The notes under the pieces were generated by a model, which did no database searches, had not been told where the DNA came from, and was given only the letters and a program-made list of their open reading frames with translations. From Stramonita haemastoma (Eukaryota; Mollusca; Gastropoda; Neogastropoda; Muricidae), in assembly GCA_030674155.1 (NCBI GenBank), contig CM060342.1, forward strand, positions 10,795,328-10,859,327: DNA of 64,000 nt, given 5' to 3'. The stretch's first letter is position 1. Every line of letters starts with the position of its first letter. The translations under genes and the position numbers were made by a program. Positions 1-10,888 of this stretch are shown here, in pieces.

Positions 1-3000
1 AACGTACAACAGAATTAATATAGATAGGGTGTCTATTTGTTTCACCATAAACAAAATCATTTGGGGTTCTCATTTCGACCCCCAGAAATTTTTTCAATGC
101 AAACAAATGCACCTGTTCGCACTGATGTGCTGCCTTGTCTAAACCCCACAGTTCTGCTCCATACAAAACAATAGGCACGACCTGTGAATCAAATAGCTTT
201 AAAAATAATTCTAAGTTGTTATTATTTAGAGCTCGAAGTTTTCTCATAATACATATCACAGCATTCTTGGCTTTGCTTCCAAGGTCGTTACATGCTGCTG
301 TAAAACTAAGTCTTGTTGAAAACAATACACCTAAATATTTGTATGCATTTACAACAGGCATTTCAACATTATTATATTTCCATTTTTCTCTTGCTGAAAG
401 ATGGCCGCCTTTTCTAAATACAATGATTTTACTTTTATCTGAGTTTACCTTTAAATCCATAGACAGTGCTGCTCTTTGTAAACTATTTAGTTGCGTTTGT
501 AAACCAATAACTGTTTCAGCTAATAAGACTATGTCATCTGCCAATAACACATATGAAGAGTTCAAGATAATCATTTGTAAACAAAGCTCCATGCCTTCCA
601 TTTCCAATTACTTCATTGGCAAGCTCATTGATAAATAATGAAAATAAAACTGGACTACAAACATCACCTTGTTTCACACCATAAGTACAACTAATTAAAT
701 CTGTCAATTTTGAGCCACATCTAACCTTTACTTTAACATTATTGTACATGCTTTTGATACATTCCAATAGTTTACCTTTTATTCCATTTTTTATGAGAAT
801 CCGCCAAAGAATACTCCTATTTAAAGAATCAAAAGCCTTTTCAAAATCTATGAAGGCTACGTATAATTTTCTGTTACAAGAAAACTGCTTTTGTACTAAA
901 GACATCAAAGTAAACATATGATCAATAGTTGAATAATTCTTTTTAAAACCAGCCTGATGTTCTCCAGTAATATTGTTTTCCTCAATCCACTCTTGTAAAC
1001 GATGGTTTATGACTGTACTATAAATCTTACTACTAATATCACTAAGTGTTATACCTCTATAATTATTGGGGTTATTTCTGTCACCTTTTTTGTACAAAGG
1101 TAGAACAATGCCTTCTGTCCATTTTTGTGGAAAAACACCTTTGTGAAATAAAGCATTAAAGAATAGTACCAAGAACTCTATAACACTGTCCCCTGCATTT
1201 TTAAACAATTCTCCAATGATCCCATCTGGACCAGCTGCTTTTCTACTCTTTATTTTTCTAAATGCTATCATGACCTCTTCTTTTGTAATAGGTCGATTGA
1301 AATACATATCAGTATCTTCAGATTGTATAGTATCTTCTTCATGTGAATCCTTTTCAAGTAGTTTTTTAAAGTGATCATACCATTCCTCAACAGAAATGTT
1401 GTTACTAACAAATTTTCTCTTAAATGAACATTTACGTATATTTGTCCAAAACTGCTTTTGATCTCGTACAGATGACAATAGTTTGTCAAGCAAGGCCTTA
1501 TTATGTTCTTTTTCCTTAGATTTTAACATATGTTTATATTCTCTTCTTGCTACACAAAAGGCATGTCGACTACTAGCATCACCTGACTGTCCAGCTACTT
1601 TAAAGAGTTTAGTAGGTTTTTCCTTGCCATTCTACACTCACTATCATACCAGTCATCCATCTGTCCGTCTGTCTTGTCTCTAAATTGTTTTGTCATACAG
1701 TCAGCACTTTGCATTAGACAACGATTGAAAACAGTTAATGCCTCATCAATATTCTCATCTATAAGATTTACAGCTAGTTCTAGCATTTCCTGAGTTTCGT
1801 CACTTTTCATCAGAGAAATAAATGTTTCTTTTTTATTTTCATCCCACACAAGCTTATTTATTGTTACATTTTCACTACATATAATTTGTGTCTCAACAGT
1901 TTTGTCAAAAAGATTTAAACAAAGTTCCACAGGCATGTGATCAGAGTCAAATCTGTCCCTTACTGTAAGCAGACATGAAGAGTGCAAAATAGCAAACATA
2001 TCACTTGACATAATGAAATAGTCGTTAACGCTACTACCAGAGTCTGAGATGTATGTATAGCAACCTAGAGGGTCACCCTTACATACACCATTAAGAATAC
2101 ATAAATCAAATGCAATGCATAAATTCAGCAAACGTTTTCCATAAATATTTGTTACTTTATCATGTGATTTTCTATCTATATTTACTGGTTGGCTTGTATG
2201 TAATAAATCAATATTTTCATTTGACACATCATTTGGATTAATATCAGCAATTCTGCTATTGAAATCACCTGACAGAACAACAAACACATCATCATATTTT
2301 AATAAACAATCAGTCAAGCATTCTTCCAATGTACTAATACCACAATCAATGTCAAAATAGGAATAGAACGGAGATCCCTCTGGTGGTACATATACACAAA
2401 AATACAAAATATCTTTCTCAGTGTTCAACATGTTCTTATCTATAAGAAACACCAAAATGTTGTTGTAGTCAACATCAATGCACTGAACGCATGAAGCATA
2501 CTCTTTCTTTATGAGACATAGGACACCACCCGAGGGACGACCATGCTTAGTAAATTTAACAGCAGACTTATGATAACTTATATAATCATTGAATAAATCA
2601 GAATGAAATGTTTCAAAAAAGGTTTCAACAAAACAAATTAAGTCAAAAGAACGAACATACGAAAGAAAATCTTTATTTCGTAATTTACTGTACAAACCAT
2701 TGACATTCCATTGCAAAATTTGAAATGGTTTATTTACAGAGGAAAAGAAAGAAGGGGAAGTATGTGTTTGCAGTTGCCTGTTACCACATGCATCATGACA
2801 CAGATTCGGCACACTTGCACCCATTGGGCTGTCACTGTCACCATCACGAAATTCACAAACCCTAGCACGTGAAGCTTGAACACAGGGACGTGCATCCCTA
2901 CATGCAAATTTGCCGTAACTGCTCACAGATTTTACAACCGGTGTCGTGTCTCTGGGTGTTCCCTTTAACACAGTGGGGGAAAAACAAGTGGTAACATACC

Positions 3001-3034
3001 GAAAAACTTCCCCGCATGAAGAGCGGCCATTTCC
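1..3034 (-). pseudogene. Retrotransposon ORF2: AP endonuclease + reverse transcriptase, frame-broken
   Basis: The endonuclease part (about 2720-1920) shows the family motifs: LQWNVNGL, the Glu of FVETFFE, SGDFNSR and the terminal SDHMP. The reverse transcriptase follows with AGPDGI, NNYRGITL, HQAGFKKNYST, motif A IDFEKAFDS, motif B GVKQGDVCSP and motif C ADD (codons 533-541). Single-base frame breaks lie near 1600 (between endonuclease and RT) and near 545-590 (just before ADD). After the second break the frame stays open to position 1, with thumb-like sequence. Upstream the frame is open back to the ORF1 stop, with no ATG between that stop and about 2824. The protein would nick target DNA and copy the element RNA; this copy cannot make a full-length product as given. 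Confidence 0.9.
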
Positions 3035-4072
3035 CTATTTAATCTCCATCAAATTCCCCTCCTTGTCCACAGAAAACTTTTTCCCTTCAATGACCAGGTG
3101 GTCAAACACCATGGTCACTTTTTTCTGCTCACTTTTTGCTTTTTTAAGGTGGGGAATAAGTGACCTTCTGATCTCCCGTACCCTAAAGGAAAAGTCCTCC
3201 CCAATGAAAACCCCTGTGTTCTTCAGTTTTCCCCTGGCCTTTAACACACTGACTTTATCTTTGAAAAAAGTGCAGCACCCAATGACTGGAGAGTCTGACT
3301 TACGATTGAGCCGATGCAGTCTGTCAAAGGGCACATCACGTGTCAGCTCCAATTTGTCCGTGAAGACATCCCTGACCGCAGCCTCCAGCTCCTCTGGCGT
3401 CTCCTTCTCTGGCCTGGGGAGTCCGTGGAAGATGAGGTTGTTCCGTTTGGACCTGCATTCCAAGTCGTCCATCTTCCTCTCGGTCTCCTCCACTCTCTTC
3501 TCCAGGTCAGCGTTCTTTTGCCAGAGTTGAGCGTTCTCCTCACGAAGGCCGGCACATTCTTCTCTGAGGTCCGTGAACTCCTCCTTCAGGGCGGAGAAGC
3601 ACTCCCTCAGGCCCGTGAATTCCTCCCTCAGTTCTTGGTATATTGTGGTCATCGTATCCAGTCTGGATATGACTTCAGTCAGCGAGGGTTCACTGGCTGC
3701 ACTGGCGGTTTCCTCCTTTTCCTTGGCGTTGGGTGACTCGGAAGACCGAGAGCCCAGCTTTGACTGACGCATGCCTGGACGCACAGGTCCGGGGTTTGAT
3801 TCCACATCGCCACAGCGCGCCAGTAGCAAACTGCCCCAGTACAAAAATGAGAGGAGGCAGCCAAAGGTGACACCGTCTATCTTCGTCTTCAATTGCAGGC
3901 CCAGTTTTCCTAATTTTGATTTTGTACGTTTGTACATGAAAGAAATGAAAATAAAGACAAAGCAGCCACATTTCTGCCTAAATTCCAAATTTCCGCAAGG
4001 CATAGTCACTTGTGTTGATGCTTGCAAAGATTTGAGGTTCTCTAAGGCGTAGAACACCTGTAATCTTGACAT
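3035..4072 (-). CDS. Retrotransposon ORF1 protein with 2A-like motif, coiled coil and RNA-binding domain
   Basis: An intact ORF of about 345 codons from the first ATG (4072). The frame is open slightly further upstream, but only with a TTG. The N-terminal ~85 residues include two hydrophobic stretches (FVFIFISF and FGCLLSFLYWGSLLLA), the second running directly into GDVESNPGP, a 2A ribosome-skipping motif. After it come a Ser/Glu-rich linker, a long heptad-rich coiled coil (ELREEF, LREECAGLREENAQL, LEKRVEETERKMDDLE), the RRM-entry motif RSKRNNLIFHGLP typical of L1-type ORF1p, and a basic C-terminal domain. Known relatives form trimers that bind the element RNA and act as chaperones. It ends in TAG, and ORF2 continues in the same frame. 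Whether skipping occurs here is inference. Confidence 0.85.
   Translation of the reverse strand: MSRLQVFYALENLKSLQASTQVTMPCGNLEFRQKCGCFVFIFISFMYKRTKSKLGKLGLQLKTKIDGVTFGCLLSFLYWGSLLLARCGDVESNPGPVRPGMRQSKLGSRSSESPNAKEKEETASAASEPSLTEVISRLDTMTTIYQELREEFTGLRECFSALKEEFTDLREECAGLREENAQLWQKNADLEKRVEETERKMDDLECRSKRNNLIFHGLPRPEKETPEELEAAVRDVFTDKLELTRDVPFDRLHRLNRKSDSPVIGCCTFFKDKVSVLKARGKLKNTGVFIGEDFSFRVREIRRSLIPHLKKAKSEQKKVTMVFDHLVIEGKKFSVDKEGNLMEIK
3785..3811 (-). other. 2A-like ribosome-skipping motif (GDVESNPGP)
   Basis: The codons read Gly-Asp-Val-Glu-Ser-Asn-Pro-Gly-Pro, matching the D-(V/I)-E-x-N-P-G-P consensus of 2A peptides. A hydrophobic run precedes it, as in 2A sequences reported from trypanosome, sea urchin and mollusc LINEs. 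Skipping would separate the final Pro from the preceding Gly. Confidence 0.88.
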
Positions 4073-4126
4073 GAAATGCCAGGTCAATTTGTGGCATCTG
4101 TAGGTTGTGAATGTAATTTACAGCCC

Positions 4127-4261
<135 letters not shown>

Positions 4262-4559
4262 GTTGAATATTTTTTTCACACCTAGGCTACATATATAAAA
4301 AAAAATTATCCAGGACAAGAAACCAGTAAAACAGCTTGCATAACACACGTAGTATAACACAACTACTATAACATAAATGATATACAGAATAACAGTATCT
4401 TCACATCGCAGCTAACGTCTGTCAAAAGTAAATACCAAGGGACTGCTATCAACATAAACAGAGAAATCGTGAATAGGAGGGAATAATTATTTAAAATGTG
4501 TTATAGAAATAAAGGACAGTTAGGGGGATGACAATCATCAGGCTTTTGAGGAAACAGGC

Positions 4560-5110
4560 AGACCTGTTAACGAGCAGTGCACAAGCAAATGATTTATTGT
4601 GATTTGTTCACCACACAAGCATTGAATATTTCCGCAAGATTTCGTAGGGAGAGCATTTAGGCAAAAGCGATACATTAAACTGATATGCCTGGGTCATAGA
4701 GAGAAATCGCGGAACAAGAGGGTATTTGTTTTATTTGTGTTAGCCCTTTTCGGCAGGTTATGATAATATTGACAATCTGAGTTCCTGAGAATGTCTTTGA
4801 AATTATCGGAAGATATTTTCTCTATGCTTCTGTAACACTCTTGTAGATCTAAAGGAATAGAGAGATTTTCTGCACCCTCAGAATTTTCCGCTGCTTTTTT
4901 GTCAGCTTGATCCACTCTTTCAATGGGAATAATCCCACAGTGTGAAGGAACCCAGAAGAAAGTTACAGGCAAATCTTTAACTGACGAAAGATGTGAGATG
5001 TTTTATTTCAGTTGTGTTTTCACTTTTTGTTTTTTAGTCAATAGATCTAAGCGCGTGCAGTACTAGTTTAGAGTCTACGCAAATTAAGAGGTGACAGGCA
5101 TTCATGGGAA
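4560..5110 (-). pseudogene. Degraded RNase H and C-terminal zinc-knuckle region of a second LINE
   Basis: Minus-strand translation gives VTFFWVPSHCGI, then ERVDQADKKAA, the typical end of a retrotransposon RNase H (WVPSHxGI...NExAD). Just upstream, ICVDSKLVLHALRSI is the Asp-containing segment, separated by stops. After a stop, CLCGEQITINHLLVHC matches the CxC...H...C knuckle at the C terminus of RNase H-bearing LINEs. Several stops make it a fossil. It differs in type from the LINE at 1-4105, where no RNase H is visible. Confidence 0.75.
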
Positions 5111-5130
5111 GAGTGTAGGCTATCAATTGA

Positions 5131-5134
<4 letters not shown>

Positions 5135-5162
<28 letters not shown>

Positions 5163-5356
5163 CGCTTGCGCGCGCGCCCGCGCGTGCGTGCATGCCTATG
5201 CTTATCTAAAGGCCTGCCATAGAACAACACCACAGAGGGAACCGTACATGGACAGACTGCCCTGAATGAAGCAGACCAACAGACGACGACCTCCGTTGGA
5301 TTACAACAGATGATTAAGATGAAGGAACTGGAGGAAAAGAAGCAAGGAAAGGAAAC

Positions 5357-5434
<78 letters not shown>
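5135..5434. repeat. (GT)n and (GA)n microsatellites
   Basis: GT run with GC-rich interruptions at 5135-5190 and a pure GA run at about 5367-5434. The DNA between them is unique-looking, with no convincing ORF. Confidence 0.95.
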
Positions 5435-5438
<4 letters not shown>

Positions 5439-6111
5439 ATGCATGCTCAATCATTCATGTTCATCACAATAGGAGTAGAGTAGGAAAACAAAGATTCCCT
5501 ATTCAGTACTTTGGAGGCTACATTTGTGATTCTATCACATCGTAGCTGATGACAGGAAATTCTCAAAATCTGATCTCAAAACAAAAAACAAAAAAACACA
5601 CCTTATCTTAAGCTTGAGATGGATATACATTTTAAGAGAATAATGGCTAAGTTCAGACTGGGTGTGTCAGATACAAAATGTGTTCATAAACTTAGATACA
5701 GAATGCATAGCGAATCTGATACAACACGCTCTTAACGTAATGAAGCAACAGAAGACGAAGCACATTAATTTTTGTCTTAAGCTGTCCTGGGCCAAATATA
5801 TCCCTGCAAAACATACTTGCTAGTCTAATGTATTTTTGACTGTGTTTGCTTCACCGGATATAGTAATCCCAATTTCATTAGCAATTTAACTTTATATTTA
5901 CGCTAGGCCTTTAGAATAAGAGAAATTGTGAGGTCATAAGTTTTTTTTTAAACTTTTTTTCTTAGTAGTTGTATTTACCACTGTGGATTTGTGTTGCATT
6001 TGCTAGTCACAGCTGTACTTTACCGCGTATATACTATTTTTATCATTAATCATTGAATTAATCAGCAACCCTCTGTAGGTATAGGATATAGGCCTATGCC
6101 TTTTTATAAAT

Positions 6112-6183
<72 letters not shown>

Positions 6184-7350
6184 TTCTCCTATCTAATCTT
6201 CTTCCCCTCCATTACCTGCGATATGTCCCATACTCCTCAATTTTCTCTTTCCCTGTCATTCTAGTTCTAGATCTATTCTGATGATTAAACTTTTCGGAGT
6301 TTTCCCAGTTCTTTGCTGAGAGCTCCAAGGTTCACCTGAAATATGACAAAATATGGAGAGTATTCAAGATCTGGATGTCTTCTGTGTTGATGTTAAGGGG
6401 AAAAGAGGTGTGGGTTTTGGTTGGTGGTTGTTTTTGTTTGTTTTTTTTTGTTTGTCACAGTTTTGGTTTTAGGAACAAAAGAAACGCAAAAACTAAAAGA
6501 CGCCGGGCAATACAATGGAAAAAGCAAAAACATAATCAAAAGATAAAAGTAAATAAATTAACGCCAGAATGTGAACGATCCTGGCCTGTCTTCTTGATTA
6601 TAGCCCCATCGACCACAGAGGCCATTTTGGGGCTATCAACTCGTCCCATTTTAAATCCCAGAATAAAATTGTGCAACCATATACAATGGGAATGAACATG
6701 CCAAAAACAAATAACAAAACAAAACAACAATGACAAATAAATGAATCAACTGGAAGAACGGGGGGAAAAAACACAAGCAAAAGATAAAAGTAAATAAATA
6801 AATGCCAGAATGTGAAAAAGCGTGCCAAAACAATGAGAAACGTTTAACAACAATTAAATGAATCAACTGAAAGAACGAAAGAAAAAAAAGAAATCTAGAG
6901 GTAAATGAATGAGTAAACTAAAAAAAATCATTCTGCACATGAAAAAAAAAAAAGTTAAGAGAATGATGTCACACAGTGTTACAAACTTTGAACACTCTGA
7001 AACCAAAGGCCACTAAACTGATTCACAGGGCTGACATTTCGGTCATAACAATGAAAACACATCCTTGCACTTTGGAGTTCACATTAAAAAAACGGTTACG
7101 ACCTGGTGTGTTTCGTCATGTGCAGGAATTAGCTCCCTTTTATGTTCATTAAAGTGGATTTGGATTCACAGGGCGAAATGTCAGGCCTTTCGCAGCTTTT
7201 GGAGAGCCAGGGATCTGATTGGTCATTTCCTGGAATTGACATTTCACTTCTGCCAATTGCCTGTCAGTCAACTTTCATTCTTACCCTCTCCCTCACTCTC
7301 CAAACGAAAGAGTTTTCCGATGCCTGATCAAGATGGATGTCAGATGCCTA
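5435..7350. other. Intergenic stretch without recognised gene
   Basis: AT-rich, with short low-complexity ORFs only. It includes a pure (CT)n run at 6117-6178. At 6530-6860 two stretches share the phrase aaaagataaaagtaaataaa and related text, a small imperfect direct repeat. No splice-framed exon or known protein motif was seen. Confidence 0.6.
6117..6178. repeat. (CT)n microsatellite
   Basis: Thirty or so uninterrupted CT units. Confidence 0.97.

Positions 7351-7425
<75 letters not shown>
7351..7425. repeat. (AT)n microsatellite
   Basis: About 37 uninterrupted TA units, followed by G- and T-rich low complexity to about 7520. Confidence 0.97.
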
Positions 7426-7429
<4 letters not shown>

Positions 7430-7820
7430 TGAAAAAAAGGGGGGGGGGTAGTTTTTTTGGTGTTTGGTTGGGGTTTTTTTGTGAGGGAGGGGGGGGGGGC
7501 AGTGGGGAGAAGGGATGGTTGTTAGTTGAAATTCGAGAAAATTATTATGAATTAATGATATTTAAAACAATACACACCAACCTACAGCCATAGATAAAAA
7601 ATTCAAAAAATTCACAGGAAATGAAACCTTATCAATCAGCTAGAATATAGTTCAACATTGACAATTTGGAGGGGAGAGGAAGGGGGAGGGGGGTTCATCA
7701 GCCTGGTATTTTTCTGCAAATGAACTGTGTGGGTCTGCTCTTCATTGCCTGTAATCATTGTTACATTATGCATGTTTGTATATCAATTATTGTTGTTGAG
7801 CATGTAACTCCATTGAGAAA

Positions 7821-7821
<1 letters not shown>

Positions 7822-7880
<59 letters not shown>
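7822..7880. repeat. (AC)n microsatellite abutting a SINE head
   Basis: Uninterrupted AC run that ends exactly where the SINE at 7881 begins. Confidence 0.97.
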
Positions 7881-7881
<1 letters not shown>

Positions 7882-8207
7882 GGGGGATGGGATAGCCTAG
7901 TGGTCAGAACACTGCGCTCCGACCTGAGTTCGATTCCCGTTTGAGGAGATTTTTCTCTGGAGTTAACATCAGTGCTGACTCCACTCTCCCCAAAAGTCCT
8001 TCGGATGAGACTAAAAACCGAGGCCCCATGTGTGAATGCGCGCAGAGCATCTTGTGCACACGTTAAATCTTGTTCTGCTTTTCGTAAGAGTAGGCCATCA
8101 TGTGCCGGTGGGAACAGATGACATGTACAAAACTGCATACACATAGGGACTGGATGTAAAAAAGCACACGAGTGCTTATCCCATTATCCTCGATATAAAA
8201 GAATAAA
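7881..8207 (+). mobile_element. SINE-1, tRNA-derived, near full length (best reference copy)
   Basis: The head has RNA polymerase III promoter boxes: A box within atagcctagtggtcagaac and B box gagttcgattcccg. A core follows (gtccttcggatgagacta and on to cgttaaatcttgttctgc), then a tail ending ccattatcctcgatataa with an A-rich end. About a dozen further copies, whole or partial, occur in the window on both strands. Confidence 0.9.
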
Positions 8208-8209
8208 CT

Positions 8210-8265
8210 TAAACACACACACACACGCGCGTGCGGACACACACACACACACACACACAAGATTC
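8210..8265. repeat. (AC)n microsatellite after the SINE tail
   Basis: AC runs interrupted by GCGCG directly follow the SINE A-rich tail. Confidence 0.9.
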
Positions 8266-8599
8266 AAGTGATAATTTCTTTCACCCCCTTTGGGATATAG
8301 AGGATTACAAACTAATTCAACATGAGAATAAACCTAACAGCAATACACCCCAAAATAATATCAATACAAACAGGAAGTAAAAAACAAGAGTTCATCACAA
8401 AATCATATAAAAAAAAACAATATTAAAGACTCAAGACATTTATTCTTTTAAAGGATATAGATTTCTTTAAAAGACAATCTACACATGTGAAAGACAATCT
8501 ACACATGTGAAAGAAAACAAAGAAAATTTCAAGAAATACCTGCTAATCTTATGAATTTTGAGAGCTCAGACAGGTGAACTTTTTGAGATTTACATTTTA

Positions 8600-8600
<1 letters not shown>

Positions 8601-8671
<71 letters not shown>

Positions 8672-8674
8672 ACT

Positions 8675-8709
<35 letters not shown>

Positions 8710-8772
8710 ACACAACACACACACACACACATCACACACACACTCACTTACTTCTCTCTCACACACACAACA

Positions 8773-8816
<44 letters not shown>

Positions 8817-8898
8817 TCACACACACACACAACACACACACACACACACACCAACACACACACACACACACCACACACACACACACACACACCACACA
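8601..8898. repeat. Long compound (AC)n microsatellite
   Basis: AC runs broken by TCTCTC, AACAC, ACCAC and CATTCAC interruptions over about 300 bp. Predicted His-Thr or Val-Cys reading frames here are repeat artefacts. Confidence 0.97.
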
Positions 8899-9640
8899 CG
8901 ACCTGAATAGACACAAAAATTCAAAGCACATACTATTTTTATGAAAATATATTTTACTCCCGAGTAAATTCTGCTGTAAACGATATCTCCAATTAAAACA
9001 ACACCAACTCACAACACAGGTGCTAACAAAACTGACTTCTCGTCTGGCCTCCAACATGCACAAAAAGTAAGTATCACGTACATTATTCATCATGAAAATA
9101 ACAGAATGATTTCATAGAATAATGCTGCTGCTGTTACTGCTGCTGTTGTTGCTGATAATGATGATGGACTTTTGTGTAATGCTTTGTCTAAGGCTCAAGA
9201 TGTTTAACAGTATCCAACCCAATTAATACTTCATGGCCCAACTGACCACATAGGTCATTATTATCAAGACTGTCACCTCAACAATGATTAATTAAGGCTC
9301 AAAATTAAAACACTGCAATACAGATGTCTACAGGATGAAAACCAATTCTTGTGTTGTTCTTTTATAGTAATAGTAACACATAAAATCAAAAATACAAAAA
9401 GGAAATTAAAATCATTATGAAATAATATTATGACAAAAAGCAAAAGTATTATGCAGAAACAGTGTCTCTACCATCTCTATTCCTTTTGAAATAGGATAAA
9501 CTGGGCAGAAACCCTGAAAACAAAAAACAACAAAAAATAAAAACAAAAACAAATTATGTGTGCATAAAAGGTCACCACAGCTAACAAACAAACAAAAAAG
9601 TTGTTTCATAATATTAAATCAGTTGAACTGACTGCTAACT
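8899..9640. other. Intergenic stretch, nothing recognised
   Basis: AT-rich with a short (GCT)n-like patch at 9124-9160. No exon or repeat family was recognised. Confidence 0.5.
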
Positions 9641-9830
9641 TTCCTCTGAAGTTGGAGTATGGCTGCCTATATGGCGAGGTACTTGAAAATAGTCATACAC
9701 ACGCAAACTTCTCATTCAGTGTGTGCAGTTTCAATCTCACAGTGATTCCCAGGTGGGATTAGTGAGTCAGAGAACACATTCCAGGTGACCCCCCAGAGTG
9801 TTAAGCTGAGGAACAACAACAACAACAACT
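9640..9830 (+). repeat. Dispersed repeat family B, copy 1
   Basis: The stretch beginning gctgcctatatggcgaggta and ending near gaccccccagagtgttaagc recurs with about 85-90% similarity by eye at 34139-34310 in the same orientation. It lacks a clear tRNA head. Confidence 0.8.
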
Positions 9831-9884
9831 ACTAACTTATTACAATCCAATTCTGTACATGAACATTTTTTGTTGTTATTTGCT

Positions 9885-10812
9885 CCTCAGACAGAACTTC
9901 GAGACTCACCAATGGGGTGATTTTGCATACTTTACTCACTACCAAGGAAGCTGCATTCCGATTTCAGGGATGGTGTTTAATCAAACATGACACTTGTGTG
10001 CATGCGTTTTTAACAATTTTGTCATCCATTTCTGCTGGCCTAAAAAGGCTTGCTCTTCCAAAAGGGGGAAAGGCTTTTTAACATGGGCGCGAGATGTTCT
10101 CTGTGTGTTTGCACACGAGGCCTCGGTTTATAATCTCACGCGAAGGATTTTTGAGGGAGTGGAGTCAGTACTGATGTTAACCCCAAGAGAAAATCCCCTT
10201 AGGCCGCGGCCATAGTAAACCCGTCGTTTTGACGCCGTCAAAACGACGGGCCGGGTGAAAATGCTGCCCGGCTGAATTACTCTGTGGCGTCACTGAAAAC
10301 GGCTGAGCGTGGCCATAGTAGACCCGGCCCGGCCCGTTCTTTTAACCCGTCGTTTTGACGTTCGAGCAACACGTCCGTTTGCCGGGTCGACGGAAAGGAA
10401 AATAATCAAGAAAAACTTATTTATGGTGCTTCAAAAATTCTGACTACACAAACTAGTAAATTAACCTTTCCCGATTACATTCCAATGGTTTTGATAAAAG
10501 TTTTGGGGGGAGATTTTACGTAAAAACACTTTTTATGTCGAACTATTTTCTGTTGATTTGCGTCACCGCGGCAGCCTCATTTTTGCGTCACTCACAGTCT
10601 CGGGGTGACCATATTGTCAGAAAGAGACGGGCCGGGTTGACTATGGCCGCTTTGACGGATCCGTTCTCCCGTCAAAGAGACAGCCGTCGAAACAACGGGA
10701 CGGGCCGGGTTTACTATGGCCATAGCCTTACACAGGCATTACCTTGATGGCTTGATCCTGAGCTGGCAGATCATGAGTGCAACGCTCTAATCTCTAGGCT
10801 ATCCCACCCCCA
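9885..10812 (-). mobile_element. SINE-1 (long-tail form), split by a MITE
   Basis: Minus-strand SINE with tail text from about 9885, core at 10060-10170 and tRNA head at 10731-10812 (ggctatccc at the far end). It is interrupted at 10202-10727 by a MITE; removing the insert and one TTA rejoins the SINE at the expected point. The tail includes the aactt-cga-gactcaccaatgg block that marks the long-tail variant. Confidence 0.82.
10202..10727. mobile_element. PIF/Harbinger-like MITE (526 bp, TTA target duplication)
   Basis: The ends are inverted repeats of about 22 bp sharing ggccatagtaaacccg, flanked by TTA at 10199-10201 and 10728-10730. A 3-bp TWA duplication fits PIF/Harbinger insertion. A second inner pair of the same inverted repeat lies at about 10312 and 10655, so the ends are doubled. 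No transposase is encoded, so it is non-autonomous. The superfamily call rests only on the target duplication. Confidence 0.82.
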
Positions 10813-10888
10813 CATCAACAACTGATCAGGTTTTGCTGCTAAACAGAACACAACAAGGGAGAGTTATGCTCAATTTCAACACATAATT

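Larger units (their letters stand above)
1..4105 (-). mobile_element. APE-type non-LTR (LINE) retrotransposon, 3' end outside window
   Basis: Read on the minus strand, the element runs from about 4105 (its 5' side, next to a GA/GT microsatellite) to the window edge. It carries ORF1 (coiled coil plus L1-ORF1p-like RNA-binding region), then an apurinic-type endonuclease and a reverse transcriptase, the normal order for these LINEs. No RNase H domain is visible before the window ends. The clade is unclear: 2A-bearing molluscan and echinoderm elements are known from the CR1-like group, which would fit, but I cannot place it without a tree. ORF2 has at least two frame breaks, so this copy is not autonomous as given. 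Confidence 0.93.

Noticed and set aside
135..638. 167-codon plus-strand ORF
   Set aside because: It is antisense to the reverse transcriptase, whose motifs are clear on the minus strand.
7885..7945. tRNA genes at sites with A and B boxes (also 19535, 32275, 48708, 55138)
   Set aside because: The A/B boxes are followed by SINE bodies; no acceptor stem pairs and the copies are dispersed.
8558..9093. Long His-Thr / Val-Cys reading frames in AC/GT tracts (here and at many other sites)
   Set aside because: They are simple-repeat translations, open in several frames on both strands, with no splice context or homology.
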